Shown here piece after piece: positions 1-12,892 of a stretch of DNA of 64,000 nucleotides (positions are counted from its first letter, which is position 1; each line of letters begins with the position of its first letter). A program made the translations under genes and the position numbers. This stretch comes from Epiperipatus broadwayi (taxonomy: Eukaryota > Onychophora > Udeonychophora > Euonychophora > Peripatidae), in NCBI GenBank assembly GCA_028023455.1, contig JAQFVV010000002.1, positions 31,379,725 through 31,443,724 of the forward strand. The letters are read 5' to 3'. The notes under the pieces are model-generated. The model had not been told where the DNA came from and did no database searches. It saw only the letters and a list, made by a program, of their open reading frames with translations.

Positions 1-610
1 ATAAGTAAAAATAATATTAGACTCAGTACAAAACTTTTGTAAGCCTGAATTCATGACAACTTTTCAATACTACATTGCTCAGACATTGTTACACTCGAAG
101 AACAGACTGGTTTTCAGACACATCAGGAAGACAAAAACAAATTTGATTTTTATAATCAACCACTTTATTTCAGAACTAAAACAAGGGCCGTATACGCATC
201 CACATTCAGGAGCATGAGGTGGAATTGGATCATGGTTTTAGACTGGAAATGGTCAAGATCATCTATAAAAAAGAGTAATGACATTACTAGGATAATCCAA
301 AAAGTATAGTTCATGATGCATTCAAAAAACACAATGATTGATCTTTCAGCAGTTTTAAAATTAGTAAAAACAAAAATATGAATACTAATTATGTGTAAAA
401 GTCTGACATGCTATTTAACATTTATAAATGTCCATGAATATGACATAGAAACATAGAAAGTGTACTAATTAAGAAATTAATTGGTAGAATTTTAAGCTAT
501 TATGAAGTAAGAATCTTCAAAGATTATTACTAAAACTCTCAATATAAAATGATCTATAGCATTAGATTTTATCACATAATATGTGCATTCATGCACATAT
601 ATATATATAT

Positions 611-782
611 AATCATTAAAAACCAGTCAATAGCAATCAACAATTTCAAACTGTTGTCAAGGCAACCTTTTAACAATAAAGGTAAAATCACTTTAAAAGA
701 AGGTTGCCTTGACAACAGTTTGAAATTGTTAATTGTTATTGATATTGGGGTTGTTTAAGTGTTAACTGGTTTTTAATGATTA
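611..782. repeat. Fold-back element, family A (copy 1)
   Basis: Two arms, about 611-669 and 701-782, are near-perfect reverse complements around a loop of about 30 nt. The arm motif CTGTTGTCAAGGCAACCT recurs as AGGTTGCCTTGACAACAG. The outer ends pair too (AATCATTAAAAACCAGT with ACTGGTTTTTAATGATT), although the left arm lacks about 25 nt present on the right. A (TA)n run abuts the left end. Related copies lie at 11678-11885 and 58290-58980. There is no coding capacity, so this is probably a non-autonomous mobile element. The open frame at 549-758 is only the palindrome being read through. Confidence 0.8.
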
Positions 783-877
783 CTTATAAATCCATTTAAA
801 CTTGAACATTATTACATTTACTATATATACATTTAATACAAATAAAATGTCTATTAATTAAAAAATATTGTAATAAC

Positions 878-1042
878 ATAAAAATAATAAATATAATGGT
901 AATTAAAATACAATGTACAGTTTTTCAATCTGCAGAAGTACTTTCAGCAGTTGAGGAAGGTTAAAGAATTAACCAAACTACTTCTGCTAATTGGAAAACT
1001 ATATATTATATTTTAATTACTGTTATATTTATTATTTTATTG
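878..1042. repeat. Fold-back element, family B (copy 1)
   Basis: Arms 878-940 and 979-1042 are inverted copies (GCAGAAGTA against TACTTCTGC at the inner ends, AATAAATATAA against TTATATTTATT further out). The loop reads AGCAGTTGAGGAAGGTTAA. A second, more diverged copy with the same loop lies at 27105-27230, so this is a dispersed family and not a chance hairpin. Confidence 0.75.
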
Positions 1043-4000
1043 TTGATATATATATATGATCTTATGGTATAATGACAAGTAAATTCAATGATTTTATTAT
1101 TTATAATAATTGAGTGACATATAAACAATGGTTTATATAGCATTGTCTTATATCAAATTTATAAATTTAAATGCTATTTGTTAAAAACAGAATATGATGT
1201 AATTATGATATAAATAACATTAAGCATAGACAATAATTATCTTAACTTGTTTTTGTTTGTTTGTGTTTTCTTATATTTACAAACTTGTTCTGTAAACAAA
1301 GTTTGGTTTTAACCTCTAGGATTAATTCTCACTTATTACATTAAATTAGTTAATCTTTATTGTTTGTGAAATTTAATATAATATATTTTAAGTAAACAAA
1401 TAAGTGTCCATTTTGTTAATAAACATTCTTTATAAATGCATTATAAAGAGAAACATTGATAGATTAATATAAGAGATAAGGGTTGTGTTTTAGTTGAGAA
1501 GAGAGGAATGAAGAACAAGATTGGAAAAGATATATTTTCCTCTAGAAATTTCAAAAATGAGAAAAAAAATGACCCATCCAAGAGGAATGAGATAAATCAT
1601 AAAAAACTATTGGCAAAGTTTCACAATTCAACAATCTTGGCACACATTCTTCAAATGTGCTATCACAATCATTTGTAGTCATAAACTGTCTGGTGAAAAC
1701 GCTTTTTAAAACCAGTTTATAAAGACTACTTTCTGTCCCTGTATTCCATCAACAAAAATAATCATTGAATTAGATTTTTGAATTAAAAATATTAACAAAA
1801 TGTTTATCATAAAGGTTATTATCACTAAAATATATTAAGAATTAAATAAAAACTTTGCATTTAGGGAACACATATTTACTTAATCTTTTAAGCAATGAGA
1901 AATTTGTAAACTGCATTAAATAATTATATGTATTTTATAAATTTCTCATTGTTTAGAACATTGGTAAGATAATCAATTTTTAGTTTTACCCTATTTGATT
2001 ATGATTTTCTTTAAAAATGTTATATAAATGCCTATTTCTTATGGCGATAAACTTTAATAAAAGTTTTATTAAATAATATCAAGATTAAGCTAATAATTAA
2101 AATATATTGAGTATTCACATATTAAGAGTAATGCTCATGTTTGTGATGACAGAATGATGTACCTTTTGCCAGTGCAGTAGGGGGTGAGGGTGTTTGTGAC
2201 AGCAGCTATATTAAAAAGCCAAACTTTTAACAATACGAAAAGTATAAATTTGTACACAAAAATAATAAGCACATTATGGTACAAAATAACAAGAGATAGT
2301 TGTAATTTTAAATAAAGAATTCTGCCATGGCAATACCCATTCTCTAATGGAGAAAAGTAATACTTTCCGCTGTCACAAACACAAACAGCAAATATAATAC
2401 GTATGTACCAAATATTATTATAAACACTATTTTTAAAAATTTTATTTGTTACTTACTGAAATAAAAAATGACAACATTATTAAAAATAAAACGTTATATT
2501 TTTGTACTAAATGTTTTACTATTTATTAAGAGCTTATCCAAAAATTTAAATATTATTGCAGATATACTATTATGTCTGAAAAAACGAAATATATATATAT
2601 GCTACAAATATATTAAAACGACTTAGTTTGTAATAATAATAATACTTGAAAATATACATAATAAAAAACAAAATAAAATAAATTGAATGACTTATCTTTA
2701 TTTTTGTTCTACATTCTTTAAAGCATATATTTTTAAAAACACTATTTTTATTTATATGGCCTATGCAAATATAAGTAGTAATTTTTGAAAATATTTGTTT
2801 TTAAAATTATTTACTTTCAAAAGAAAGATAAATTTATTATTATTTATTGTTTCCTTTTTAAAAAAAAACAACTTTTTTTGTAATATTCTTTATATTTTAT
2901 TGATATTATTGTTGTTTGTTTTTTATTTATTAAATTATTTTATATACATGTTGGTAATATGTAACATCCATTTTTTAAAAGTTAGATAATAGTATATTTG
3001 AATTAATGCTTATTTAACTAACTGTTTAGATAAGGTCATAATAAATGGTTAAAACATTGGAAACAAGAAATTTGATGTCTTAATTTTAATGTTTTTTTGG
3101 GGGGAGAGGGGGGGTCAAAAAATAATAAGTGAAAATCTTTAAAGAAAATGTGTTTGAAATTTTTATTTTATTTTATTTTATTTTGATTGTATGAATTGAA
3201 TCAAATTTAATAAGAAAGTGTGTAGTAATCGATATTTGGATTAGGGCTTTTCAAAAGAGATGACGGGATCTTGTTTCCCCAAAATCCAGAGATAAAAAAT
3301 TATCTCATTATTCTAAGATAATAAACCAAATTCCTCAAGAATTGTTCTAATTCTTATTAAGATTTTTTTTTTACTTTTTTTAAAGAAATCAAAAATTTTT
3401 GCACTGTAAATTTTAGTATATGTATTTATTCTACTTTTTTGGTTGTAATAATGAATTTCTATCAAAATTAGAAAAATGCAATACATGTGCCACAGATAAA
3501 GAATTAACCATCGAAATTCAAATATATTAAATTGTAGTCATCTGTTATCTATAATTATAATTTACGAACTTTTCAGTATAAATGTATTGTTATGAAACTC
3601 ATTTTCGATTCTGAAATTCTTTTTAATACAAATTCGTAAACAAAAATGTTGCACAATGTTATGAAATTTGTCTTTATTAAATTCAAACTCAGGGAATCCT
3701 CTTATTTGGAGTTATTTTTGGTGAATACATGTACGTCATTTTAGTATTATCGTTATTACTGTGGGTAATTTAGTATAAACAAAAACATAAGAAAATAAAA
3801 AAGTGTTTAAGTAACATTTGAAAATTTTATTCTTAATTCATAAAGAAAAATCTTTACAAATAGAAAAACTTTTTAAGGAATAAAAAAGACTTTTTAAGCA
3901 TGTTTTGAAAATCGTATTGTAAGTAAGACTAGAGTTAAGAATCCAGAAGATATATCATATGATGTCAATAATATCTCAAAGAAAATTGGTATTTTTGAAA

Positions 4001-4929
4001 CAGCAAGGAAGCACTCAAATAATATAGAAAAATTATATAACACACTAATGACCATTCCACGGACATCAATTGAATTGAAAATAGCTCTTTCTGAGCTGGT
4101 CTATTCATCACAAAAATTCGATTATCTTTAAGTAGCATCATTGACAACTTACACTTTTTAAAAAAAAAATATTATAAAAATTAATGTTTTCATTTCTCAT
4201 TATATTTTATTCAAATTAGTGTGAATTTATTTTTGTTTTGTTTATAATTAATTATTTTGTATTTAAGTTTTTTACATTAAAAATGATTTTTAAAAAAAAA
4301 AACAAATAGTGAATTTTTTTGCATTGTTTTGAACTGAAGAAAAATGCTTCACTCACAACAACTTAACAGTTGAATTGTTTTTATATATGGAAGGCATGAA
4401 TTTGACTAACACATTCTTATACATTATAAGAAGTTCAAACAATGCTAAGATCTAATTTACAATTAAAACTTTTAAGAATGTTAAATGGATTTGGAAGATA
4501 AAAATATAGTGATAATATATTCTCTGATTTATAGATAAAAGAGTTTCAGATTTTTCTAGATGTGTGTAATATATATAGTGCTATTATGTAAAAATTGTTG
4601 TGGCAAATGAAATAAAAACATTATAAAAAAAGAAGTGTGCTTCCATTTCTAAAAATGTCATGCTTTGTCACTGATATATATTATATTCCTAAGTCAAATT
4701 GTGTATAGTCACCTTATGTGCCAATTATTATTATCTTTATTGTTAAATAATTATTGTTTTATTCAATATATTTCTTTGACTTCTACATTCCAAAATCTTA
4801 AATATTTTTATGATTTCTGTGATTTCACATTTCTATCTTAAGTATAGCTATCAATATATGGTTACAGTATGTGTCTGTATAGTTGTTTGTTTTCTACATT
4901 CAAAGTCTACTTTATATATCTGTGGTACC
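1043..4929. other. AT-rich DNA without recognisable genes
   Basis: No gene or full repeat is recognised here. Small items are a (TTTTA)n run near 3161-3184, a T-run followed by two G-runs at 3099-3114, and a 14-bp inverted repeat (GTTTGTGACAGC near 2193 and GCTGTCACAAAC near 2368) about 160 nt apart, which may mark a worn-out small element. The short open frames at 2795 and 3965 (minus) are low-complexity and resemble nothing known. Confidence 0.6.
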
Positions 4930-4946
4930 CTATCAAATTAACATTT

Positions 4947-5035
4947 TTCATATGTCAAATGCATTGGCTGGGAAGTGAACCTGGGCCAGCTTCTTGGAAG
5001 GCAGATTTGCTAACCACTAGGCCACCAATGCTTGA
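4947..5035 (-). mobile_element. Short tRNA-Gly-like SINE with 17-bp target duplication
   Basis: Read on the minus strand, this is a tRNA-like body (A-box-like TGGCCTAGTGGTTAGCA, anticodon region CCTTCCAAG as in tRNA-Gly(UCC), and a degraded B box) followed by the short tail TTTGACATATG. It is bounded by an exact 17-bp direct repeat CTATCAAATTAACATTT at 4930-4946 and 5036-5052. This is the signature of target-primed insertion and shows a SINE, not a functional tRNA gene. Sister copies lie at 27577, 43362 (minus) and 44471. Confidence 0.85.
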
Positions 5036-5997
5036 CTATCAAATTAACATTTGTGTTAAAATTTATAAAAATAGCATTAAGATTTCAGTACCACTATAAT
5101 TGGAAGTTCCACAAAATACTTTATGTAAAATTGAATTTTCAATGTGATGCTCAATTTAATCAGTATTTGTCACGCACATATATTTTCATTATAAAGTATC
5201 AGATAAATTATATATAACAAATACTAGAATTATCTTTATAATTTTTAATATAAAGATAATAGAGATAATCATGCTGTGAACTGGTTTTAGTTTTTATTTA
5301 TTTAGTCATTTGTTGGTGTACTGAAAATTGTGTCATTAATTTCAGTGTCTTGTTTTTTAATCATATATATAAAATCAATGTGAATGTTTGTTGCTAAAGC
5401 TGTGACATATTTCCTGTGATTGAATGTTTTTCTGTAAGGCTGTCATGTGACATTCACAACCAATTAAAAATCTGTTATGTGAAGAATATTTTATTCAAAG
5501 CAAATAATTCCACAAAGCAAAAAATTATGTTAAAACAACCAATTTAAAAAAAAAACTATTACAAAAATGATCACTTTTAGACCAGCTATTTGTCACATTT
5601 ATTTATATAATATTAAAATCTTTTGTTTAATTTATATTAGATCTTTAAAAAAAATTGTTAAAGCAACCAATTAAAAATAACTATTACAAATATTATATTT
5701 AATAATCCAAAATTTTTATTATGGCCCATATTTTATTTAAAGGAAGTAATTTCATCATTAATAAAATGAAATTTTTATAGTCTGTAATGCTATCAAATTC
5801 ACATATCAAAATGATGGCCTTTCAAAAGACTGGATACATCTATATATAATATTGTACTATCTATTATTAAAAAATTTCCAATAGTGCATCTTATGTAATA
5901 TAAAGTTTTAATTAAGTAGATGGTCATTTTAGTTTCATTCCTGTTATTTAAACTGTTTCTGAGTCAGTAAACATCACATGACCACCAACTGTTGTTA

Positions 5998-6312
5998 AAA
6001 CAGGCAAAACTCACTATACGTATTACCACACACAGCAAGCTAGAGTAATAAATGGAGGCTCCTCACTGATGAAGGCCACAAGCCAGAAACTAGTCTGGGG
6101 ATATTGGGTGAGTAGGCACGAGATGGGGACCTTAGGTTCAGTGCTCTCAGATCCAAGGCTCCTCACTGATGAAGGCCACAAGCCAGAAACTAGTCTGGGG
6201 ATATTGGATGAGTAGGCACGAGATGGGGATTTTATGCACAAGCCTTCTGGCATCCATTGATTACTCTAGCTTGCTGTGTGTGGCAATACATATAGTGAGT
6301 TTTGCCTGTTTC
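5998..6312. mobile_element. MITE-X copy with about 48-bp terminal inverted repeats
   Basis: The ends at about 6001-6050 and 6258-6310 are inverted repeats (ACAGGCAAAACTCACTATA at left, TATAGTGAGTTTTGCCTGT at right). Inside, a unit containing CTCCTCACTGATGAAGGCC, GAAACTAGTCTGGGGATATT and GAGTAGGCACGAGATGGGG occurs twice in tandem, near 6057-6128 and 6158-6229. The family is the most frequent repeat in the window (also 17488, 19009, 21708, 41931, 51799, 59187 and 60030). No transposase is present, so the copies are non-autonomous. Confidence 0.85.
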
Positions 6313-7685
6313 TGAGTCATAGCTTATTTAAAACATCTCAGTGGCAATAGGGAATTGGCTTTCATGGTTTCCATTTTTATCTACATTATTTAAACTTCAC
6401 ACCACACAGAAAGTGCTGCTGGAAAATTTAATGTTTGATGCTATGATATTTCTTATAGTTAATAATCTTGTGGGTTTTATGGATATTTTAATATTTTATG
6501 CAATAATTATAAATTATATTAATGTAAGTTCAGTTGATAATGTTTACAATTTAAATAATCAAAAGTGCTTTTGTATAAGTTCTATATTCTTACTGTTTAT
6601 TTTTTTATCACACTTATATGTTATAATGGCATGGAGAGTTGCCTAAGCTTTATAACTAACTCAGCAATGGTAATGATGTTTGAAGATATCAAAGAAAATA
6701 AACATTGATGCAATATGAATGCAAAGGGAAATTTTATTGCAAAGAAATTTGGCTGAATTATATATTTTATACACTCATAATATTTTAATTCAAATTTAGC
6801 CCAAATAATTATAATTGAAATTATATAAATATGTGTAAGATATATTTGAAAGTAATTTAAGTAAATGATTCATAATAGCATATTAAATCTTCCTATCTTA
6901 TGTATTTTTATCTTCACTAAGCATGCTTATGTTCAATGTGTAAGTATTATGTTAGAATGAAATTATCATTTGGGTACATGGGCTTAACAAGTTACTCTGT
7001 AGTAAATATCTGTCATGCTTCCAATTCATCTTCACACTAGAGTAACGTAACAGGGATTACGATATACGAGGCAAAAGAATTAATTCTCTTATATCCAAAT
7101 ATTAATTAACTACATCCTTAACTAAGTAAAATGCATGAAATCAAATTTAATGAAATAAAATAAATGTATATTATAAAAATAAAAAATATATATTTATAAT
7201 CACTCATAATATATACTTCATGAAGTTCTCAATTCCTTCATGACTTAATCTGATTCATGCAAGGAATTCATTAAATTAATAGCATTTTATGTCTTTCCTT
7301 TTTCCCGTCAAAATTTAATGTTGAACGTTGCATATTTAGAATTAGATTTTAGTTTCTTGAAAATTATAAATTGCAAATGCATGTGATTGCATTAAACGAA
7401 TTGTCATATTTGTAAATACATAAATGTGCTTCAATTAAATATAACCCAAAAAACTGTCTTAAATAAGCAATTAAAGTTGCTTAAATTTAGCTGAACGTGT
7501 AGCTTAGTTTTGATTAGATTAATATATATAAATAATACACATGTTTGAAAAGTTCAATGAGGGTATAATTAATAATAGTCTTTTATAAATCTAATTCCAA
7601 TTAAAACATATTTTGACTGTATAATCTTGGGAGTTATTTAGACAATGGCGGTTTCTATTGCAGACCCATTTTTTTTTTGTGGCTT
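6313..7685. other. No gene seen
   Basis: AT-rich sequence. The open frame at 6341-6646 (101 codons) is isoleucine/asparagine-rich, with no motif I recognise, and begins at the MITE-X edge. I regard it as chance. No other structure stands out. Confidence 0.5.
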
Positions 7686-7700
7686 AAAACTATGAATACG

Positions 7701-7808
7701 TCAAGTGTTGTTAGCCGAGAGGTCATCGCATCTGCCTTTGCAAGCAAGTAGTTGGTTGCAGACGGTTGTGGGTTCGCATCCCGGCCGATGCTATGACATA
7801 TGAAAAAA
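7701..7808 (+). mobile_element. Short tRNA-derived SINE, second head type
   Basis: Starts TCAAGTGTTGTTAGCCGAG with an A-box-like TTAGCCGAGAGG and a clear B box GGGTTCGCATCCC. It ends with the tail GCTATGACATATGA followed by an A-run. An imperfect direct repeat flanks it (AACTATGAATAC on the left, AACTATGAACAC on the right), consistent with retroposition. The head differs from the Gly-like type at 4947, but the 3' tail (TGACATATG plus A-run) is shared. A sister copy is at 21279-21390 (minus). Confidence 0.8.
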
Positions 7809-8126
7809 AAACTATGAACACAATTCTTTATTTAATAACTAATATATCATGCTAAAGACACACACATACCTATATATGCAGATGTACATTGAGACTTCCT
7901 TTTTTCTAGAACCTTTTTTTTAAAAAAGCTATAAATTCCTTAAAATATGAGCTGATAGTAAATATAACTCTCAATTAAAACATACTATAAAACAGTGAAT
8001 ACCCTATAAACTAAAGGAACACACTAACCTAAGTTAAAAATTAATAACTATTAATTAAAATCTACCAAAAACATAATAATGGCCAAAATATATTTTTGAA
8101 TAATAGAATTTTTCAAGTTATGCTTT

Positions 8127-8327
8127 CGCACAAATAAGTATCTACTAAGGCATTAATCCTTAAAACATGTGCACTTGAAAATACGAAGTAAAGAAGGTTC
8201 CCCACTTTTCTTCCAAACAGTAAGCTTGTGGTTAAGATCTGTAGAGGTCCCTACCTTCGTATTTTCAAGCACACATATTTAAAGGATTAATGCCTTAGTC
8301 AATAGTACTTATGTAATCACTGTGCGT
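8127..8327. repeat. Fold-back element, family C (copy 1)
   Basis: Arms 8127-8190 and 8251-8327 are inverted (CTAAGGCATTAATCCTT against AAAGGATTAATGCCTTAG, and CTTGAAAATACGAAG against CTTCGTATTTTCAAG). The loop contains AAGCTTGTGGTTAAGATC and GTAGAGGTCCCTACC. Both loop motifs recur at 12062-12178 (half copy) and 49386-49541 (full palindrome), which defines a family. Confidence 0.8.
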
Positions 8328-8679
8328 TAAATAAATTTATAATTACAAATAAGTATCATAAACATACATACAGTTTATTATTAATTAAATTTAGAAAAAT
8401 ATTATGATTTCGTATACAAACAACTATTAAATGTAACAATACTAATTCTAATATACATCAAATGTGATATAGTGTGTATATGGAAAATTAAATAAAACAT
8501 TTTTATACAATGATTTATTTTACATGAATCAAACTTTATTTTCAAAACTTCTGAAAGCTAAAGAGAATTTTTTTTGTTTTTTTACAGTTACAAAATGTAA
8601 AATGCAATTTAATGTAAAATAAATAGATTTTCTTTTTGTCTTTTTGAAGACTTATCTTCACCGATGATGATTATCAGAT

Positions 8680-9410
8680 GATAGTATATGTGCAACATTT
8701 TGAGAGGTGTTATTCTCCTCTCTTCTTCAGGTGTTACTGGCCTGACCAGTGGCAGTATTGCATGGGACTCAAACTTGGACCCTTAGGTTCTTGAATATGG
8801 AATTTTAAAGTAGTGCTCTGATCCTACCAGAAGCAACATCCAATAGATTTTTCATATATTTATCTATGATGTTTCTCCTTTTTCCTAAGGTCAAAGTTGA
8901 TTAGTGGTTTCCATACATCATGTATAATCACCCTAGGTTATCCTGTGGAGTTATTCACCATTGTCATGTGAGCAGCATATTTTCTTTTTTATATCTTTTC
9001 CTCTCTATCTAATAATTTTGTATTTTCCCAATTGAACATATATCAACTTTTCCCTTTAGGAAAAAGAGGAGAAGTCAGGAGGAACCTCATAGATAAGTAT
9101 ATAAAATTTGTACTGACTGTTGCCTTTGGCAGGATGGGTCAGTTGATTAGAGCCTTTATCTTAAAATTTAATATTCAAGAATCTATGGGTCCATGTTCGA
9201 TTTCCATGCTTGTACTGTCTCTGATCAGGCCAGCAACACCTGAAGAAGAGGAGAACAATACCTCTTAAAATGTTTTGCGTATACTAACCTGTATGCTATT
9301 ATTAACAGTTGAAGGTATTTTGTAAAATTTATTAAGTTACATTTTTCTAAAGACATTCAATACTGAATACTAAATGATGGAAATAACCCAATATATAAAT
9401 TCAATTAAAC
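8680..9410. mobile_element. Long tRNA-derived SINE, inverted dimer (pair 1)
   Basis: A minus-oriented copy (about 8680-8960) faces a plus-oriented copy (about 9040-9410). The plus copy has a tRNA-like head (GGCAGGATGGGTCAGTTGATT, degraded A box; CATGTTCGATTTCC, B box), then the body motif CAGGCCAGCAACACCTGAAG, then the 3' part ending near AATGATGGAAATAACCCAAT. The minus copy carries the same motifs in reverse (CTTCAGGTGTTACTGGCCTG near 8727). Related copies lie at 9517, 15640 and 23560. The open frame at 9032-9268 is the SINE read through. Confidence 0.8.
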
Positions 9411-9516
9411 TATTCAATCTCTTGCCATTCTTATAGCTGTATACCTCTTCTAGTTCCACAATCTTTTTTTCCATCTCTTCATCTCATTTCATTTTTTAAC
9501 CACTAATGATTATTTA

Positions 9517-9790
9517 TAATTCTTGGAATCTAAGGGCCCAGGCTTAATTCCCATGCCAGTACTGTCACTGATCAGGCCAGCAATACCCGAAGAAGAATGA
9601 GAATAAAACTTCTCGAAGTGTTGTGCATATTCTAACCTGTGTGCTATTACTAACAGATGAATGCACTTTAAAAATTTAAATAAAGTTAAATTTTTCTAAA
9701 GACATTCAATACTCAATACTAGATGATGGAAATAGTCCAATATATAAATGCAACTAAAATACCATCATCACAAACCTTCAGAAAAACATG
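9517..9790 (+). mobile_element. Long tRNA-derived SINE, single 5'-truncated copy
   Basis: Begins inside the head (GGAATCTAAGGGCCCAGG), then CACTGATCAGGCCAGCAA and the 3' section with CTAGATGATGGAAATAGTCC, finishing near ACAAACCTTCAGAAAAACAT. The same 3' end occurs reversed at the outer ends of the dimers at 15640 and 23560, which helps define the family's 3' limit. Confidence 0.75.
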
Positions 9791-10850
9791 GGTAGTTTAA
9801 GTCTTAACTTGGTTTCAAAGAGATTATAAAATGTGTATAAATAGACCACATATGAGACAGATAAATGAGAAAATGAAATAAGCTTAAGAAATGAAGGAAA
9901 AGATAAATTATGGAACAGAGTAACCGAATTAAACTCAAAGATATCTTCAGTCTGCAATGGCTTAAAGTATTTATAAATAATTGTGATGATTATGATGTTG
10001 AAGAAATAACCATTATCGTCTATGATGATTTTGCTTCATACACTTATATATATAACGATACGCTTAATATTATAAAAAAAGTTTTAAAGTTAAATTTCAC
10101 TTATTTAATTTATTTTAAAATTAAATTTTAAAAAAATTAAAGTAAAATGTAAGCTTAATGTTTTTTTAATCTTTATAAAAGTTTTTATTTGCTATTTTTT
10201 AAGATTTAAATAAACAAACGTTATTTATATTAGATTATAGGAGTTAAATTGAATTTAATTAATTACTTCCGCCCATGTGGAATTATAATGGTCCGAGAAA
10301 TGATACTAATTTTTAATTATTTCAAAAAATTATAAAAAAATTCTTAAATGCCCAGAACAGTTTTCTTTCTATATTTCTCTCATATATATATAATGCAAAT
10401 TACTATAGAATTATTAAATACATGCTCGTATATATAAAGGAATTTGCTGTAATTGGAAGCAGATCCTTTGATACCTCTTTGAGGTCTTAAAGGAACTGAG
10501 CAGAACAAATTACATATGTCCACTCCATATATTCTTGTCATCACAGCGGTTATTACTTTGTGATTATTCATATGGTAGGGCAACATGGATGGCAACTCAT
10601 CAGCACATACTATCTGGAGTAGTGAGTTTATTGGACTCTTACTTCTGAGATTAAGCTCAAGAAACACCATGGTCTTTCTTCTTAATTGCCTGATAATTTT
10701 TCAGTGAAATATCAAGTGAGTGTTATTGAAGGCAGAATGTATATGTGTGTGAATGATAAGTGTTTTCAAAAAAATTTAAATTTTATACTTTTTATTTGAA
10801 TACAAATTGAATTTAAATGCAATTAGAGGGGATTTGGACACTCACTTTCA
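9791..10850. other. No gene supported; one unassigned open frame on minus strand
   Basis: A 96-codon minus-strand frame at 10380-10670 is less AT-rich than its surroundings. It has no motif I recognise, no clear splice-site context and no neighbours that suggest a function. A frame this long is expected by chance about once or twice in a window of this composition. The frame at 9910-10131 is similarly unassigned. Confidence 0.4.
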
Positions 10851-10854
10851 AACT

Positions 10855-11390
10855 CCCTTGGCTATCCACTTTAATTACACCTAAAGTTCAATACATACAT
10901 TATACTTATATTCAAATATTACAGACTCACCTGAATTCTGCCAATCCCTCTTCTGTATATTTAAATGTATGTATTAAGGTCCTATATATGAGGCATCAGA
11001 GTGAATTTAAAGTCAACATGGGTATGATAACAATATTGGCACCAACAAAGGCTTTGAGCATTCCATCATCAGATTTTTAATATGGATGGCTGAAAAGTTG
11101 GAGGGTGGAGAAGATTAAAACCTACCCATTACAGTTTGAATATTTCCTATCTTAATATAAACTGAGCACTGTTTATATATATATATATATATATATATGA
11201 ATGTGTGTGTGTGTGTGTGTGTAGGAAATGATGATCTGGACCAACTGATGAATGCTGGTTCAGCATGAAATGTGTATAATGGAGATCATTTATCTTTTTA
11301 CATGTATGTGGTTATGTGCATCAGTTATATAAAATGGAAAGAACAGCTGAAAGGAACTTGAAAATCTGTGTTCAAATACCTTCTAATTAT
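10855..11390 (+). repeat. Dispersed repeat, family D (copy 1)
   Basis: Contains GATGATCTGGACCAACTGAT, GCTGGTTCAGCATGAAAT and, near its 3' end, a B-box-like GTTCAAATACC. A 3'-end fragment near 10855-10930 precedes the main copy (about 11013-11390). The family recurs at 22830, 26250, 52420-53390 (inverted pair) and 61975. It is probably a SINE-like or other non-autonomous element. The open frame at 10817-11080 is noncoding read-through. Confidence 0.7.
11173..11222. repeat. (TA)n-(TG)n microsatellite inside family D
   Basis: A (TA)n run followed by (GT)n lies just upstream of the GATCTGGACCAACTG motif. Other family D copies carry a simple-repeat or TA-rich tract at about the same internal position. 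Confidence 0.9.
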
Positions 11391-11677
11391 TTTATACTTC
11401 TCTAAATGCCTTCAACTATTAGTAAATAACTAAGGTAACTCAATCAAAAATAATAAACTCAATATTAATATCTTTTCGTTAACAGAGAGAGCGTTACATC
11501 TATAATCTTAAATATAACCAAGCTTAAATAAAATTTGTATCTGGGCTAAACATTAAATAATAATTTATAGCCTAATAAAAGAATTAATAAATAATCTTGA
11601 ACATTTATTCTAGATAATAGTATCAAAGTGGGGACATTCAAGTCATATCATACTACAAACTGAATATATATATATAT

Positions 11678-11885
11678 CATTAAAAATGAGTCAACACTTA
11701 CACAATCCCAATATAAATAACAATAACAATTTCAAACTGTTGTCAAGGCAATCTCCTTTAAACAATAGAAATGGAATCCCACCTTTATTAATGATCTAAT
11801 ATACTTATATAGACACCAAAGATTGCAACTTGTCCACGGAGACTGGATGTATTGTTACAAAGAAGTTTAAATAAACCTCTTTAGA
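11678..11885. repeat. Fold-back element, family A (copy 2, unpaired arm)
   Basis: Starts CATTAAAAATGAGTCAACAC, includes CAAACTGTTGTCAAGGCAAT, and ends near AAGAAGTTTAAATAAACCTC. All have reverse-complement counterparts in the 58.3-58.9 kb cluster. The second arm is missing, so this copy is linear. (TA)n abuts the left end, and a short TA/TG repeat follows the right end. Confidence 0.7.
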
Positions 11886-12061
11886 TATATATGTGTGTGT
11901 GTGTGTGTTATATAGATGTGTGTATATGTGTGTAAATACCATTGCAATTATTTTTGTCCTATGTAAATATTACAATATATGAATTTTAAATATTCAAATT
12001 ATTTTTTCAAAATTATTATTTGGCACATATGCATGTGTTTATAATAAGATTTTTATAATAA

Positions 12062-12178
12062 TGGCATTAATTTTCTTAGCATAAGCTTGTGATTAAACAA
12101 CTGTAGAGGTCCCTACTATCGCATTTTACACACATATTCTCAAGGTTATAGCCTCAGTAAATATTATTTCTTTTAAAT
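12062..12178. repeat. Fold-back family C, half copy
   Basis: Contains AAGCTTGTGATTAAACAACT, GTAGAGGTCCCTAC and AAGGTTATAGCCTCAGTAAA, matching the loop and right arm of the family C palindromes at 8127 and 49386. The left arm is essentially lost. Confidence 0.65.
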
Positions 12179-12442
12179 AATGTATTTTTATTTTTAATTA
12201 TATAAATAGTCTATTTATATATGGAATATTATTGTTTTGTTCAGTAAATTTTATTTTGTTTGTTAACTTTTGGTTTTCATTATTTATTGCTATTTACTTT
12301 GATTAATTATAGTCTCACTGTGGTCTCATACTATTGTAATAAGATTAAGCTTGTTTATGATAATAAAAAGTAGTGTGTACAGATGAACAGAATTTGTCGT
12401 ATTCATTTGCTTAATGAAATGATTTCTTATTTTTTTATAAAT

Positions 12443-12892
12443 TAATGCTAAGTGTACTTTTGGTGAAGTTCACCATAATCATAGCTCTCTCAAATTAATT
12501 ATTGCTGCTGCTTTAATTATACTGTAATTATGCATGCATTTTATTTAAATTAGCTCATTTAAATATTCCATTACTTAGATAACTGTACACCATTTTCTCT
12601 TTTGTTTATTACATCTTTATGGTTGGCAAAAAACCACCCACCTTGACTTTTTTTTCTGTCATCATATTCATAATTTGGTCATAGCTTTGCCCTACAAATA
12701 ATCAATCGAGATGATGATGGAGAAAGAATAGTTAAGAAGGTATGGTTTATTGCCAACCAAATGGAATATTTAAATGAGCTAATTTAAATAAAAATGCATG
12801 CATAATTTCAGTATAAGTAAAGCAGCAGCAATAATTGATTTAAGAGAAGTATGATTATTGTGAACTTCACCGAAAGTGCCCTTAGCATTAAG
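12443..12892. repeat. Large fold-back element (family E)
   Basis: Arms of about 130 nt (12443-12571 and 12762-12892) are inverted. ATTAATTATTGCTGCTGCTT pairs with AAGCAGCAGCAATAATTGAT, GCATGCATTTTATTTAAAT pairs with ATTTAAATAAAAATGCATGC, and GGTGAAGTTCACC pairs with GTGAACTTCACC. The spacer pairs partly as well (GGTTGGCAAAAAACC near 12621, GGTTTATTGCCAACC near 12744). No coding sequence is present. Confidence 0.8.

Noticed and set aside
3099-3114. G-quadruplex or LTR polypurine tract
   Set aside because: Only two G-runs are present, so it cannot form an ordinary four-run quadruplex, and no LTR begins after it.
10380-10670. 96-codon minus-strand frame as a gene
   Set aside because: No motif, no splice context and no similarity recognised; length is compatible with chance.
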